Positions 25,454 to 35,253 of a stretch of 64,000 nucleotides of DNA are shown piece by piece (position 1 is the stretch's first letter; each line of letters opens with the position of its first letter). The DNA comes from Bdellovibrio sp. BCCA (GTDB lineage: Bacteria; Bdellovibrionota; Bdellovibrionia; Bdellovibrionales; Bdellovibrionaceae), in NCBI RefSeq assembly GCF_037996825.1, contig NZ_JBBNAC010000002.1, positions 124,001 to 188,000 of the forward strand, in the 5' to 3' direction. The translations under genes and the position numbers were made by a program. Under the pieces are notes generated by a model. That model had not been told where the DNA came from and made no database searches. It saw only the letters and a list, made by a program, of their open reading frames with translations.

Positions 25454-27507
25454 TGAGCCAGCACGAAGATCAATCGCTAACCCCTCATATAGATCAATTT
25501 AAAGCGAACATTAAAGAACGCGTAAATAACGAGGTCCCAAAGCTTGATATCAACTATCAAAAAGGTGTCCTTAAGCTTTGTTGGATGGACGAAAAAGTCC
25601 TGGCAAGAGTATATTTCTCATTTAAAAGACTGAAGATTAGTACAGCAATGAAGAATTCGACGACGAATGACATCGAGTTCTTTATGAGCACTGAGCTAAG
25701 TCATATTTGGGCAGCAATGTATCACTTCTGCTCAAACGACATCTTTAGAATTGACGAGGGTGCCTTAAAACAATGGATCAATGATCAATACTCTGCAACT
25801 GAAGCAGAGAATGCAAAAAAGGTCTTTGATCAGATCAAGCGTCTGGAGATTCCTGAACCTCAAGTTTATAAAGACCATCTTCAAAAATATCTTGAGATGA
25901 TGACGGTTCTTAATGTCTTCGTTATCTCTTCTGAACTATTTGGTAAGAAAGACTATCGCGCAGTTCATCGAATGTGGAACATTGGAGTTGAAGAATTCAA
26001 CTCCATCGCACTGGGACAAAAAAGTTATAAAACCATTGCTTCAGTATTTGACTATTTCGAAGATGAAAGTGTTCAAACTTTTCCTCTTGGAATTCCAGAA
26101 ATCGATGAGGAACTGTCTGGTGGCGTTGCCAGAGGCACGTTCAACCTAGTTCTCGCCGGATCAAATGTCGGCAAAACAGCATTTTCCGTAGAAAGAGCCC
26201 GTGTTTGGGCCTCAATGGGTTTTAAAGTGGCCTATTATGCCCTGGATTCAGCGCCAAATGAAATCTCCAGGCGTGCAGCAGCCAATGCTGCTAGAGTGCC
26301 ATTAAAGGGTATTACACGTAAAACGCTTACTGCGGAGCAGATGGCTCGGGTTAAAAAAGCTGCGGAGACCATTACGGAAGACAACCTTCGAATTATCGAA
26401 GACTTCTCTTATCCAGACCCAGTCGAAGAAATCGTTCTTGATATGAACAGGCTTTGTAAGGAATGGAAGCCTGACATTATTATCGTAGACTATCTCGACA
26501 AACTCGGTTCTACAAAATTCTTTTCAAAAAAGAATGAGTTGCTTGGTCATGTCGCGAACGTACTAAAGTCGTGCGCTGCAAAAAACAATATTTGCATGGT
26601 GAGTCCATCGCAGGCTACTCGTGAAGCTCAAAAGATTCATAATGGAACTTCTAAGACAACAAAAGCTCCCGAGGATTTCGTAATGAACTTGACCGACGTT
26701 GGTAACTCGCAAGAGATTCCGAATGTAGTTGCTGCGATCATTAGTATTAATGCTACTGAGGAGGAACTTAAGAAGGGCCTGAGAAGGATTGCACTTGTTA
26801 AAACTCGCGAGGGTGAGTCAAGAGTTGTAGTTGGTGTTAAAACATGCCTCGCGGAATCCGTGTTCATTACAGGTGAGTTTTACAATCCAATGGCTGTCGC
26901 AATGGACCTAGATGTCCGCCCCAACCCACAACAGGGTAATCAAGAGCGTAAAAATGCGCCTACCAGTGAGGCACAAGCAAAAGAAAAGCTGATCGAACTT
27001 GATTCAAAGATTGTGTCTCTCAGAAGCGATATCAAGAAGTCCGAGGAGATCATCAAGTCCATTGATGACAGGCACTCTGAACAATATCGCGCAGAGAGAA
27101 TGCTTCTTGATAACTTAAAACAAGAAATCGGCCCAATACTACGGGACGCTCGCGAGTTGGCGAGAGTTCTGTATCCACAAGTAACAGAGGCTCTGATTGA
27201 GGAAATGACAAAGTCGAATAAGGACTTGAAGAAAGGTGCTAAGACGAAGCCTGAAATCGACAACTACAATGCAACCATGCTTGAAACTCGATTGATGGCC
27301 TATGCCGTTCGATTTGGTCGGGCTGCGGAGGCGCAGCCTTTTAACCCACCAAATGTTGTCGTTGAGACATCTAAAGACGTTCAACAACAGGCCAGCGCTG
27401 AGGTTCATTCTAAAGATGAGACCGCCACAGATCCAAAATCTACTAAGGAGGAGGGCGATAGTGCCCCAGGAAAAGGTGATTCAGTCAATCCAGACATAGA
27501 TTTCTAG
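25453..27507 (+). CDS. DnaB-like replicative helicase
   Basis: 684 residues. The RecA-type motor spans about 205-490: IDEELSGGVARGTF, Walker A AGSNVGKT (235-242), AYYALDSAPNEI, Walker B DIIIVDYLDKL and VSPSQATREA. Residues 1-200 are an unrecognised N-terminal domain. The last 190 residues are coiled coil then low complexity. It would unwind the fork ahead of the split polymerase. No DnaG-like primase is visible in this window. Coupled to the 50-aa gene. Confidence 0.85.
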   Translation: MSQHEDQSLTPHIDQFKANIKERVNNEVPKLDINYQKGVLKLCWMDEKVLARVYFSFKRLKISTAMKNSTTNDIEFFMSTELSHIWAAMYHFCSNDIFRIDEGALKQWINDQYSATEAENAKKVFDQIKRLEIPEPQVYKDHLQKYLEMMTVLNVFVISSELFGKKDYRAVHRMWNIGVEEFNSIALGQKSYKTIASVFDYFEDESVQTFPLGIPEIDEELSGGVARGTFNLVLAGSNVGKTAFSVERARVWASMGFKVAYYALDSAPNEISRRAAANAARVPLKGITRKTLTAEQMARVKKAAETITEDNLRIIEDFSYPDPVEEIVLDMNRLCKEWKPDIIIVDYLDKLGSTKFFSKKNELLGHVANVLKSCAAKNNICMVSPSQATREAQKIHNGTSKTTKAPEDFVMNLTDVGNSQEIPNVVAAIISINATEEELKKGLRRIALVKTREGESRVVVGVKTCLAESVFITGEFYNPMAVAMDLDVRPNPQQGNQERKNAPTSEAQAKEKLIELDSKIVSLRSDIKKSEEIIKSIDDRHSEQYRAERMLLDNLKQEIGPILRDARELARVLYPQVTEALIEEMTKSNKDLKKGAKTKPEIDNYNATMLETRLMAYAVRFGRAAEAQPFNPPNVVVETSKDVQQQASAEVHSKDETATDPKSTKEEGDSAPGKGDSVNPDIDF

Positions 27508-27580
27508 TAAAGATGTGAAGAAAATCTCTATTTGTACAGTAACGAGACAAATTTCAGTTTCATTTGAATCATTTTTACAC

Positions 27581-27607
27581 ACTACCAGGTTTACCTTGTT
27601 TACCGCA
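27581..27607. promoter_or_regulatory. 9-bp direct-repeat cluster, three diverged copies
   Basis: ACTACCAGG, TTTACCTTG and TTTACCGCA in phase, 55 bp upstream of the SbcD-like gene. More diverged than the other clusters but in the same phase and direction. Confidence 0.5.
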
Positions 27608-27661
27608 TTAACGGAGTTATATTATGGTAGTGACATCATTTAACTATGGACCGGAGGACTT

Positions 27662-28822
27662 GTGAGTAAGGAAAATTTGGCAAATGCTGTTGCACTTTCC
27701 CAAAGTATGTACGCACAGTTTTTAAAGCCTGGGGAATCACTGAAAGCCTTTGTGATGAACGATCTTCATTTAATGAAGACTCGTTATGGCTTCAACGCAG
27801 TTCTCCTGGAAACAGCTTTTGAATCAATTCTTGAACATAAACCTCAGATTGTAATTATTCCGGGTGACATCAACCACACAAAAGATGCCACCTATGAGAG
27901 CGTCAAAGCTCAATTCGGTTGGTTCTTAACGAGAGTTAGTGCACTTCCTTTTATTATCCACATCTACATCGCCCCCGGCAATCACGACTGGTGTATTGAG
28001 CATACTTTGCACTCACTTCATCACTTCGAAGACAAAAGCAAGTTTCCAAAAGTCACTGTCGTCGCTTCATCACTCATGATCACCGAGAAAGTCGGCCTGA
28101 TGGGATATGCTCGAACGCTTGAGCGATTCAATGAGAACCTGGATTCGCTAAACATGGACACCATCAAGGTTCTATTTGGCCATTTCGCTCTTAATGAATT
28201 TGAACTCGGCACAGGTTACGAAGAAGTTGACCTTTGGTGTGACGCTTCGATCTTTGAAAAGCTGTCGAGTCTCGTGAAGATCTATTCAGGGCACTGGCAT
28301 AAGTACCAAGTAAAGAAAATGAACGGAATCGAAATCACCTATCTCGGTTCACCAGCAACCGTTGATCATGGGGAGGCGAACCAAATCAAATATTTCGGCA
28401 TTTTCGATTTCGACACATTCGAAATGGAACTGATCGAAACTGGTCTGACAATGCACAAATCTTATAAAATTGATGTTGGAGATCCTCTTCCGGAGATTCC
28501 GGAGGGGGAATACCAAATGGGAGTTGAAACTGTTGTTTGTATCCGTGGCACAGAAGAACAGCTCGCTGGCTATAAGACCCCGTCAGGGTATCGCGGAATT
28601 ATCACGACTGAAGTGATCAAGAGTGACTCGAAACGTGAGACTATTGATGCATTCAGCGGCGCAAATGGCATCGTGAATGCTTATATGGACAAAAAAGAAA
28701 ATGATATCAGAGAACGACTGAAGGTTGCTTACGGCGACAAGATAAGCGAATCTGAAATGGTTGAATTATTAGATAAGTGGCGCACTTTCGGGCGAAGAAT
28801 TGCCTTGGACACGGGCGCTTAA
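27662..28822 (+). CDS. SbcD/Mre11-like nuclease (phage gp47 type)
   Basis: 386 residues from a GTG with CGGAGG upstream. Calcineurin-like phosphoesterase motifs are in order: FVMNDLHLM (D, H), IPGDINH (GD), APGNHDW (GNHD), LFGHFALNE and YSGHWHKYQ (GHxH). The C-terminal 100 residues would be the cap and ATPase-binding region. Forms the nuclease half of a Mre11-Rad50 complex with the ATPase at 19787. The two genes are 5 kb apart on opposite strands, but both have a 9-bp repeat cluster upstream. Confidence 0.9.
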   Translation: MSKENLANAVALSQSMYAQFLKPGESLKAFVMNDLHLMKTRYGFNAVLLETAFESILEHKPQIVIIPGDINHTKDATYESVKAQFGWFLTRVSALPFIIHIYIAPGNHDWCIEHTLHSLHHFEDKSKFPKVTVVASSLMITEKVGLMGYARTLERFNENLDSLNMDTIKVLFGHFALNEFELGTGYEEVDLWCDASIFEKLSSLVKIYSGHWHKYQVKKMNGIEITYLGSPATVDHGEANQIKYFGIFDFDTFEMELIETGLTMHKSYKIDVGDPLPEIPEGEYQMGVETVVCIRGTEEQLAGYKTPSGYRGIITTEVIKSDSKRETIDAFSGANGIVNAYMDKKENDIRERLKVAYGDKISESEMVELLDKWRTFGRRIALDTGA

Positions 28823-28830
28823 ATTCTGAT

Positions 28831-28862
28831 CGACCAGTTTATCATGGTAGATTTACTGGTCG
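28831..28862. terminator. Hairpin between convergent genes
   Basis: Eight-bp stem CGACCAGT/ACTGGTCG between the convergent stops of the SbcD-like gene and the 288-aa membrane gene. The T-runs are weak, so terminator strength is uncertain. Confidence 0.5.
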
Positions 28863-29719
28863 AACTTTTGAGTCCTCTTAACGACTTCTTTCCATCCATT
28901 TATGCAAAATCTATAAGCTTTGACGAAAAGTCCTCTTTTTTGAGATGGGCCGCAAAATTGATTCCCTGAGTTCTTAGATTCCAAATAATCTACCAGCGAG
29001 TGAAAGAAATCGCTGATGTAAACCGGGAAGCAATACATTAAAAACACCTTACCACCAAAATTGTAGCTCCACGGAAAGAATGCCATACACCAATAGTGGA
29101 TGGCGCCATTAACCCAGGTTGGCTCGACCCCAATCACCGACATAACTGATAGCACAATGAAGTGAATCATAACCAACCAGTAAACTCTCAACCAGACACC
29201 AATTAGTGGCCAATGGATAACTCCGCGATGTGTGAAAAACGAAGCAAAAGGGATCCAGATCATACTCCATACGAATCGCAAAGGCCCAGTTATCAAATGA
29301 AGAAATTCAAACAGTCTGAAGTTCCCGACTCGCCCGAGAAAAGGAATGAATGAACTAACCTTTCTCTTGCGAAGGTTCGCCTCGAGATTCAAAGGAAATA
29401 AGTGGAGCCTTGCAGGCTGATCCAGGTCAGGCTGAAAGAAAATACTCGTCCAATAGTAGAAACCAGTGGAAATAGCCGAAAGTATGAGAGCATCAACAAG
29501 CGAAGTACTGTAAAAGAAGTGTAATGTTAACCAAATGATGATTGCGTAGATTGGAGAGAGGGCGTGATTTATCTTCACATTAGAAAGATGGTACTCAATT
29601 CGATACCTACCATCACCGATATCCACCTTCTTGATGAATGAAGCAAAGGGACGCGCATACCAAGGAATATGATCTATGATTCTCTTCCTTTCCGGCTGTC
29701 TTCGCTTCTTTTTAAACAT
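28853..29719 (-). CDS. Polytopic membrane protein, DUF2227-like
   Basis: 288 residues; start chosen at the ATG with TTGGAGG upstream. Hydrophobic spans lie near residues 60-95, 150-185, 190-215 and 225-260. The motif FFQPDLDQPARL followed by FFTHRGVIHWPLIG resembles the metal-binding membrane family DUF2227. It follows the VirB10-like gene, so it may belong to the transfer operon. Function unknown. Confidence 0.65.
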   Translation of the reverse strand: MFKKKRRQPERKRIIDHIPWYARPFASFIKKVDIGDGRYRIEYHLSNVKINHALSPIYAIIIWLTLHFFYSTSLVDALILSAISTGFYYWTSIFFQPDLDQPARLHLFPLNLEANLRKRKVSSFIPFLGRVGNFRLFEFLHLITGPLRFVWSMIWIPFASFFTHRGVIHWPLIGVWLRVYWLVMIHFIVLSVMSVIGVEPTWVNGAIHYWCMAFFPWSYNFGGKVFLMYCFPVYISDFFHSLVDYLESKNSGNQFCGPSQKRGLFVKAYRFCINGWKEVVKRTQKFDQ

Positions 29720-29761
29720 GGATCCTCCAATTGGTCCGAGTTTTACCGGACCCATCAAAGA

Positions 29762-31675
29762 TTAAGGGAATAGAACAATTGGAGTATGGGCAGGTAGTCT
29801 GAAACATACCGGAGCATTGTTTAGATCAGACATCATTGTTTGAGTCTGCTTCTCGGCTACGTCTTTAAGACCATTCATTGTCGCTCCAATGAGCGCCGTA
29901 GTCATGTTTTTGGTGTCTTCATACTCACGCAATACAGCCTCAGAGAACCAAGACATTACCCCCGAAGTAAATGCACCGATCCACGTTGCAATAAGCTTTC
30001 TGCCGCGAGTATCGTAAATATCCCCAGCCAACCCTACAGTGCCGTCACCGGAGCCAACTGTGAAATTCACCTTCATGGATTTCTGTCCCATCCACACTTC
30101 GTTAAAGATGATGTTCATTCTTCCAGTTTCAACACTGAATGACCCAGCCTGACCTACAAGAACCGATTTCTTGGGAATTGCGATCAGACCAGTTCTCGAG
30201 TCTATGATGCTTTCTAGGATAACAGCACGAATACGCAACCCATTAGCATCAGTGCAGTATTCAAACTTTTCCATAATTCCAGCGATGCGTTTAGTTTTAG
30301 CAATCTGCAATGAACCAGTTTCTAGTCCATTAGTAACCCACCCAGCAGCTACTGTGAGCTTAACTTTGTCATCAAGCTCTTGTCGACGAAGCGCTGCTCG
30401 CTTGAGCTTTTTATCGTTCTTGCTTAGGACATCAATCGGATTCAAAGTGGAAGATCCATTTAATGGAACTTCTTCGATAGACGCCACTCCACTGCCGCGC
30501 TTGTCAGTTTTTACAGTGCGAGTGATGAGATAGCCATTTTCACTGATCTCCTCATTCATCAAATTCGCATCCGTCGACAAATCGTCAATTTGAGCCTTAA
30601 TTACACCAAATCGTTCCAATAAAGCAGCTCTCTCTTTTTCGAGATTCTTCATCTGCTCGTTAAGCTCATTTAGCCTGGCAAGATTTGCAACTTCTTCAGG
30701 AGAAAGTTCTCCGCCATTTGCAAGATTGTTTTTCGTATCGTTTTCCTTAAGGTTCTTTTGAATTCTATCCTTTTCCTCTTTTACTTTTCGTGCATCGCGA
30801 TTGTTCTGATCAATCTTATCTCCAAGGTCACGCAAATCACCGATATTCGGCAATGTTGGGATAGACGAACTATTTACAGCTTCATCTTGCTTCTTTTTCT
30901 CTTCTACGAGTTTTGCAACGGCACCTTTCTTTGGTTTCCCGTTCTTGTCAAATAGGTTCTTTAAATCAGGTCCAGAAATGTCTGGCAAAGAAATGCCAGA
31001 AGTTTCCAGCTCTGGCTTAATTCCATCAAGAACATTTGGTCCCTTACCGAGGATAGCATCTTGGGCAAGCTTCTTAGCTTCAGGTGGAGAATTAGGACCT
31101 GTCAAAATTCGAGCATTTGCTAACTTGTCCTCGTCCCAACCCATTGGGTTTTCAGTGATGCATGTCGAAAGCTCATCCTTTTGCGCCAAGCTTAACTCTT
31201 CGTTTTTCGCTGCTCGCTCGATTAATGACAAACAGTCTTCCTTAGTAAGAGATCTAGTAAATGTTTGCCCTGCAGTCCCAGTTGAAGAATTCACTGGAAG
31301 AGATCCACTCTGAGCACCATACATTGTGCCGACCTTTTCACTTACTGATGTATTAAGGGAGTTTGGATCCTTCGTGATCTTTCTCCCCTTCATTCCATCA
31401 GTCTCCGCCATTTGTTCTTCGTATTTTGTCAAAGAGGCGAAGTTTGAAACTTTGTCTGTAAAAACTGAATATGCGAACATACTCAACACGAAAACAAACG
31501 CAATTGAAACCATCATTAGCTTGTTAGTGTTGTATCCGACCTTTGGTTTTCCGCGCTTATCAAAGAAGTGCTTCGAGATAGCCTCCCAAATCCATCTGGA
31601 CTTCTCAGAAACCCAAATGAGTGCCTTCTTCATTTGTTTGAACAGCTTACTTAAGCCGTGCTTACCTTGTTCCAT
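29762..31675 (-). CDS. traB: TraB/VirB10-like type IV secretion protein
   Basis: 637 residues. A short cytoplasmic N-terminus, one membrane span (about 52-70), a long Lys/Glu-rich coiled-coil region and a C-terminal VirB10/TrbI-type domain (AVILESIIDSRTGLIAIPKKS, then GLAGDIYDTRGRKLIATWIGAF). Such proteins link inner and outer membrane parts of the conjugation channel. Gene order with 31681, 33107 and 33842 is B-K-E-L read from the downstream end, as in the F plasmid. Confidence 0.85.
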   Translation of the reverse strand: MEQGKHGLSKLFKQMKKALIWVSEKSRWIWEAISKHFFDKRGKPKVGYNTNKLMMVSIAFVFVLSMFAYSVFTDKVSNFASLTKYEEQMAETDGMKGRKITKDPNSLNTSVSEKVGTMYGAQSGSLPVNSSTGTAGQTFTRSLTKEDCLSLIERAAKNEELSLAQKDELSTCITENPMGWDEDKLANARILTGPNSPPEAKKLAQDAILGKGPNVLDGIKPELETSGISLPDISGPDLKNLFDKNGKPKKGAVAKLVEEKKKQDEAVNSSSIPTLPNIGDLRDLGDKIDQNNRDARKVKEEKDRIQKNLKENDTKNNLANGGELSPEEVANLARLNELNEQMKNLEKERAALLERFGVIKAQIDDLSTDANLMNEEISENGYLITRTVKTDKRGSGVASIEEVPLNGSSTLNPIDVLSKNDKKLKRAALRRQELDDKVKLTVAAGWVTNGLETGSLQIAKTKRIAGIMEKFEYCTDANGLRIRAVILESIIDSRTGLIAIPKKSVLVGQAGSFSVETGRMNIIFNEVWMGQKSMKVNFTVGSGDGTVGLAGDIYDTRGRKLIATWIGAFTSGVMSWFSEAVLREYEDTKNMTTALIGATMNGLKDVAEKQTQTMMSDLNNAPVCFRLPAHTPIVLFP

Positions 31676-31680
31676 AGATA

Positions 31681-33105
31681 CTACCCCCCAGACCTTTGGG
31701 AACTGTATAGTGGCAATAGGTCGATTTGAACGTGCTGGTATTCGGATGATTTATTGTTGATGATGAACAAGTTGATGTGTCTTTTATGAACGATATACGT
31801 CTTGGCGACTTTCGGATAAATCAAGAATCGGTAGACATACTTCTTTTCCTGCCTAGATTTAATCTCCGAAGAAGCCTTCAGATAAGCAACATCAGTTAAT
31901 GGGTTCAATTCAATCTCTTCGGTGCCCGTGTTATTGGAGATTTTGAATTCCATACTATCGACATCAAGCTTCTTCTCACTCACTAATTCAATGGCAAGCA
32001 TAGATTTAGCTGAAATTGAATCACTCATGAAATCATAAACATGGAATTCAGCATCATCCACCCTGCGGTGGCCCTTTGTAAGTGATACGGTCATGTCCTC
32101 AGCAGGTAGAACCTTGGTTTTAAGCTCGTTTTCCTTATCATCGCGATCTTTTAAATAAATGATGTTAGGATAGTTGATGGAACCAGCTGGACACGGATTT
32201 CCAACAACCTTAATGATGTATGGCTTCTGATCAATCTGTCTGAAAACAAACAGAGTTGTTTCTCGGAAGAAACCCTTCTTAACAGATTGAATCTGTCGGA
32301 GCATGATCAGCTTCTCGCTTCTCTTTTCAGCGTCAAAATATACTCTGTCAACCAGGTGAATATCCATGATCGCCATTCGCTTTGTCTCAAAATAGATAGA
32401 TACGGCGGAGTCTACGCAAGTATGAATTGTGAAATCATCATTGACACTCATCGCGTCGTAAACTACGTTCATACTGCCTCTGGTGAGCTCAGTACCAAAT
32501 TCTGATTTCTCGATTCCATTTTTTGGAACACCTTCGTATAGCTTGTTTTTTGTTGCGACAAACTTTACTGCGACATCTCTGCCAACTGCTACTGATTCCG
32601 TCTTCTTCGCTGCTGGTTTCTCAACCTTTTTCAGCATCTTACTTTTTTCTTCCTCACTGAAGTTCGGACTGTTCATGGAGGCTGCTTTTAGTGCAGGTTT
32701 TGCTTCGGCATCTTCATCCTCAGATTCCAAATCAGCATTAGCAACAACATCTTTTACAGATTGAGGCTTGTTTGGATCTTCTTTTGGCTTCTCGACATGA
32801 TTCTGTGGAGGAGTTGAATTTACAATCTGCTTGCTGAATTCGTTGACCTCTTTCAATTGTGGGCTTTTAGTTACAGCGAGGACTGCTTCAGTCATTAGCC
32901 TATGAGCCTCCATGGCACCAACCTTGTTTGTGAGGTTGATTTTCTCGTTTTCCTCAGCTGACTGGAGGGGGCCTTTGCCGCTTTGAAGTGATTCCACTTC
33001 CTTCTGTAATAGCGCTTTAAGCCGATCATGATCAGCACTCTGTGCAAATGTCACACTCGACATAAGCAGACACAGTGAAATGAAGAATTTGATGACGTTT
33101 TTCAT
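31681..33105 (-). CDS. traK: TraK/VirB9-like outer-membrane transfer protein
   Basis: 474 residues. The signal peptide ends near FAQS-ADHD. A Lys/Glu/Ala-rich linker (about 60-175) precedes a strand-rich domain with VAVKFVATKNKLYEGVP and a C-terminal beta domain (KKYVYRFLIYPKVAKTYIVH). The position between TraE-like and TraB-like genes and the exported beta-rich nature fit TraK, which helps form the outer-membrane ring. It is longer than F TraK because of the linker. Sequence match itself is weak. Confidence 0.7.
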   Translation of the reverse strand: MKNVIKFFISLCLLMSSVTFAQSADHDRLKALLQKEVESLQSGKGPLQSAEENEKINLTNKVGAMEAHRLMTEAVLAVTKSPQLKEVNEFSKQIVNSTPPQNHVEKPKEDPNKPQSVKDVVANADLESEDEDAEAKPALKAASMNSPNFSEEEKSKMLKKVEKPAAKKTESVAVGRDVAVKFVATKNKLYEGVPKNGIEKSEFGTELTRGSMNVVYDAMSVNDDFTIHTCVDSAVSIYFETKRMAIMDIHLVDRVYFDAEKRSEKLIMLRQIQSVKKGFFRETTLFVFRQIDQKPYIIKVVGNPCPAGSINYPNIIYLKDRDDKENELKTKVLPAEDMTVSLTKGHRRVDDAEFHVYDFMSDSISAKSMLAIELVSEKKLDVDSMEFKISNNTGTEEIELNPLTDVAYLKASSEIKSRQEKKYVYRFLIYPKVAKTYIVHKRHINLFIINNKSSEYQHVQIDLLPLYSSQRSGG

Positions 33106-33106
33106 C

Positions 33107-33793
33107 TTATTTTCCCCCTCTTGTAGAGACCGATACTTTCGTAACGGTCAATCCCCAAGGATTCCGAATCGTCGGATTCTTTTTCTGAATTGTGTACGTG
33201 ATCACTGGCTTACTTCTGTATTCCACACCTTTTAGAACCTTAATCATTGATCCTTCAACGCGGACTTCCCATTCATCAGTGAAACCAGATACTTTCTTAA
33301 TGTAAACCTTATCCAGCATTGAATCTGGATAGAATGTTTCTTTACCTTTTAACTGAATGGACCTTACGAACTCATCAGAAAGAAGGTGACGTGGGCGGAA
33401 TTCGCGATATGCGCTTCCGCTGGACATATTTACCAGCATCTCTGACTTTTGCTTTACTTCGTCGCCTGATTGAGGAAATTGAGCGCGAATATATGTGCGA
33501 ATGAAAGCCTTGATGTGACGAGTGAGCTCCTTTTCGTTCCACATACCAATTGGTCTTGCAAGAACCACAGAATCATTTGTTGATCTTTTTGGCATTTCAA
33601 CAATGGAAATGGTTTCATCTGAAGAATAATAGAATGCCTGAGATACGTTTATCGCAATTGCTGCCAGGGAGATTGCAATTGTGATCGCGATCACATAAAG
33701 AAGAGCTTTACTTGATTCCTCGGTAGCCACAACCTCTGCAATGTCGTGATCCATCCCAAAACCATTTTGCTCATATTGATCATTCTCAGACAT
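33107..33793 (-). CDS. traE: TraE/VirB8-like transfer protein
   Basis: 228 residues with one membrane span near residues 30-50 (LLYVIAITIAISLAAIAINV) and a periplasmic domain. The pattern KGKETFYPDSMLDKV, WEVRVEGSMIKVLKGVEYRSKPVITYTI is typical of TraE (assembly factor of the channel). It sits one base upstream of the TraK-like gene. Confidence 0.8.
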   Translation of the reverse strand: MSENDQYEQNGFGMDHDIAEVVATEESSKALLYVIAITIAISLAAIAINVSQAFYYSSDETISIVEMPKRSTNDSVVLARPIGMWNEKELTRHIKAFIRTYIRAQFPQSGDEVKQKSEMLVNMSSGSAYREFRPRHLLSDEFVRSIQLKGKETFYPDSMLDKVYIKKVSGFTDEWEVRVEGSMIKVLKGVEYRSKPVITYTIQKKNPTIRNPWGLTVTKVSVSTRGGK

Positions 33794-33815
33794 AATTCTG
33801 TTCCTTATATTGGCT

Positions 33816-33835
33816 AAGGGGTGTTTCCACCCCTT
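33816..33835 (-). other. Intercistronic hairpin
   Basis: Eight-bp stem AAGGGGTG/CACCCCTT with a 4-nt loop between the 132-aa and TraE-like genes. There is no T-run, so it may be an RNA-processing or partial termination site inside the operon. Confidence 0.45.
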
Positions 33836-33841
33836 TCGAAA

Positions 33842-34240
33842 TTACACTTGAGTGTTGTCGCTTTTGACTTGGTGAAATTCTTCATTTACGACGTTTACTC
33901 TGTTTTGCCCGGATGCCTTAGAGGCCTTCTCAACGTCTCGTTTTTTCTTGGCTTCAATGCCAATCAAAACGACATTGCGGGCAACTTGATAAGTGTCTTT
34001 AGCTGCCTTCGTGATTTTCTTCACGGCACTCCCACCACCCATCTCTTCACGCAAGATTTTAGTTACCACTAGGGCACCGATCAAAACGTGAGACATAGTG
34101 ACGCCGCCCGTGAACATCACTGCCGCTACGATTAAAAGAATGTAAACGTCAGCATGTTCAGCGACCTTCACAACAATCTCTTGCCCCTTCGTTAGTTCTT
34201 TTAAACCTTCTTTATTTTCAACATTTTTTGTATCGCTCAT
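33842..34240 (-). CDS. Small membrane protein in TraL/VirB3 position
   Basis: 132 residues. One long hydrophobic region (YILLIVAAVMFTGGVTMSHVLIGALVV, about 44-70) could be one or two spans, followed by a Lys-rich tail. It lies directly upstream of the TraE-like gene, where F-type systems have TraL. Sequence similarity to TraL is not obvious, so the call is by position only. Confidence 0.5.
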   Translation of the reverse strand: MSDTKNVENKEGLKELTKGQEIVVKVAEHADVYILLIVAAVMFTGGVTMSHVLIGALVVTKILREEMGGGSAVKKITKAAKDTYQVARNVVLIGIEAKKKRDVEKASKASGQNRVNVVNEEFHQVKSDNTQV

Positions 34241-34255
34241 AAAATTCCTCCTTGA

Positions 34256-35206
34256 TTACTTTTTGTCTAAAACAACACGAATACTTGGGTCTTTCTCAAG
34301 ATCGCAATCCACGATCAGCGGATCGCCTTTGCCATCTTTTCGTTCACGCCATAAACCCGTAAAACGAGCAAGCTTTCCTTCTTTTATTACTTGGGACCTG
34401 ACTTGAATTTTTGAAGTGGTTAACGCGGCAATTGTCTCTGTTGAGACGCTGTCATCGGTAACAACTTTCTCATTGCTTTTTAAATTTCTAAATTGAGCCG
34501 TCACAACTGGGCAGTCACCAGTTACAATGAGATACTTATTGATATAATCAACAACCTCTTCCTTCGCCTGCTTTTGCTCATCGGTTACGATTGGCTGAAT
34601 GGCGGCAGAATCAGTTCTGCATGTAAAGTTATCCTTGCGAGTCTTGGAAACGATCTTTAGTTCCCATACCTCTCCAATTTTTGTAGCGCCGACTACAACG
34701 GATTTGGCATCAACAAGAGTATCTTCCTTGTCATTGCGACCTTTGCAAATGCCATTCACGATAACATCGCGACCGATGTGCTCGTAGACATCCACGCGCA
34801 CTTCCACGGGAACATTCTTCTTTATACGCTCACCAATTTTGATTTTTTCATAGTTCGGAGGCAAAACCTTACCAGCCTCAACATTGACAACTTCCAGATT
34901 GCAGTCGATTGGTTCAAGAGTATCTTCAACCACCCCACTAACAGTTTTCTTCATAAGGTCAATATTTGTGACTTTTACGTTGGTCGTAAGAAATGGTGGA
35001 TGTCGAATGTCCCCCATGATTTCACAAACACCAGTGATGGAGATCACGTCACCTTTTTTAACACTTTCAAGCTTGAACATTGAAGTGCTGAATAGTTCCG
35101 TGATCCTTCCTTCGAAATGAAGAGAACCACCGACAAGTCCGCCGATGGTGATTAAAATCAAAACAACCCATAACAGAGAGGAACTTGTTTTTTTAGCTTC
35201 ACTCAT
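34256..35206 (-). CDS. Membrane-anchored protein with three GxC modules
   Basis: 316 residues with an N-terminal membrane anchor (about 10-30) and a periplasmic beta-rich body. Three similar modules are seen, each with a strand ending in a glycine-x-cysteine step: ISITGVCEIMG, VIVNGICKGR and LIVTGDCPVV. They may be repeated OB- or Ig-like folds with paired cysteines. Heads the L-E-K-B gene run; a CCATTGA sequence upstream resembles the CCCWTTTA element. No family recognised. Confidence 0.6.
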   Translation of the reverse strand: MSEAKKTSSSLLWVVLILITIGGLVGGSLHFEGRITELFSTSMFKLESVKKGDVISITGVCEIMGDIRHPPFLTTNVKVTNIDLMKKTVSGVVEDTLEPIDCNLEVVNVEAGKVLPPNYEKIKIGERIKKNVPVEVRVDVYEHIGRDVIVNGICKGRNDKEDTLVDAKSVVVGATKIGEVWELKIVSKTRKDNFTCRTDSAAIQPIVTDEQKQAKEEVVDYINKYLIVTGDCPVVTAQFRNLKSNEKVVTDDSVSTETIAALTTSKIQVRSQVIKEGKLARFTGLWRERKDGKGDPLIVDCDLEKDPSIRVVLDKK

Positions 35207-35253
35207 TTGATACCTCTAATACTCAATGGCTCGAGTCAAAAAACGATCAATAG

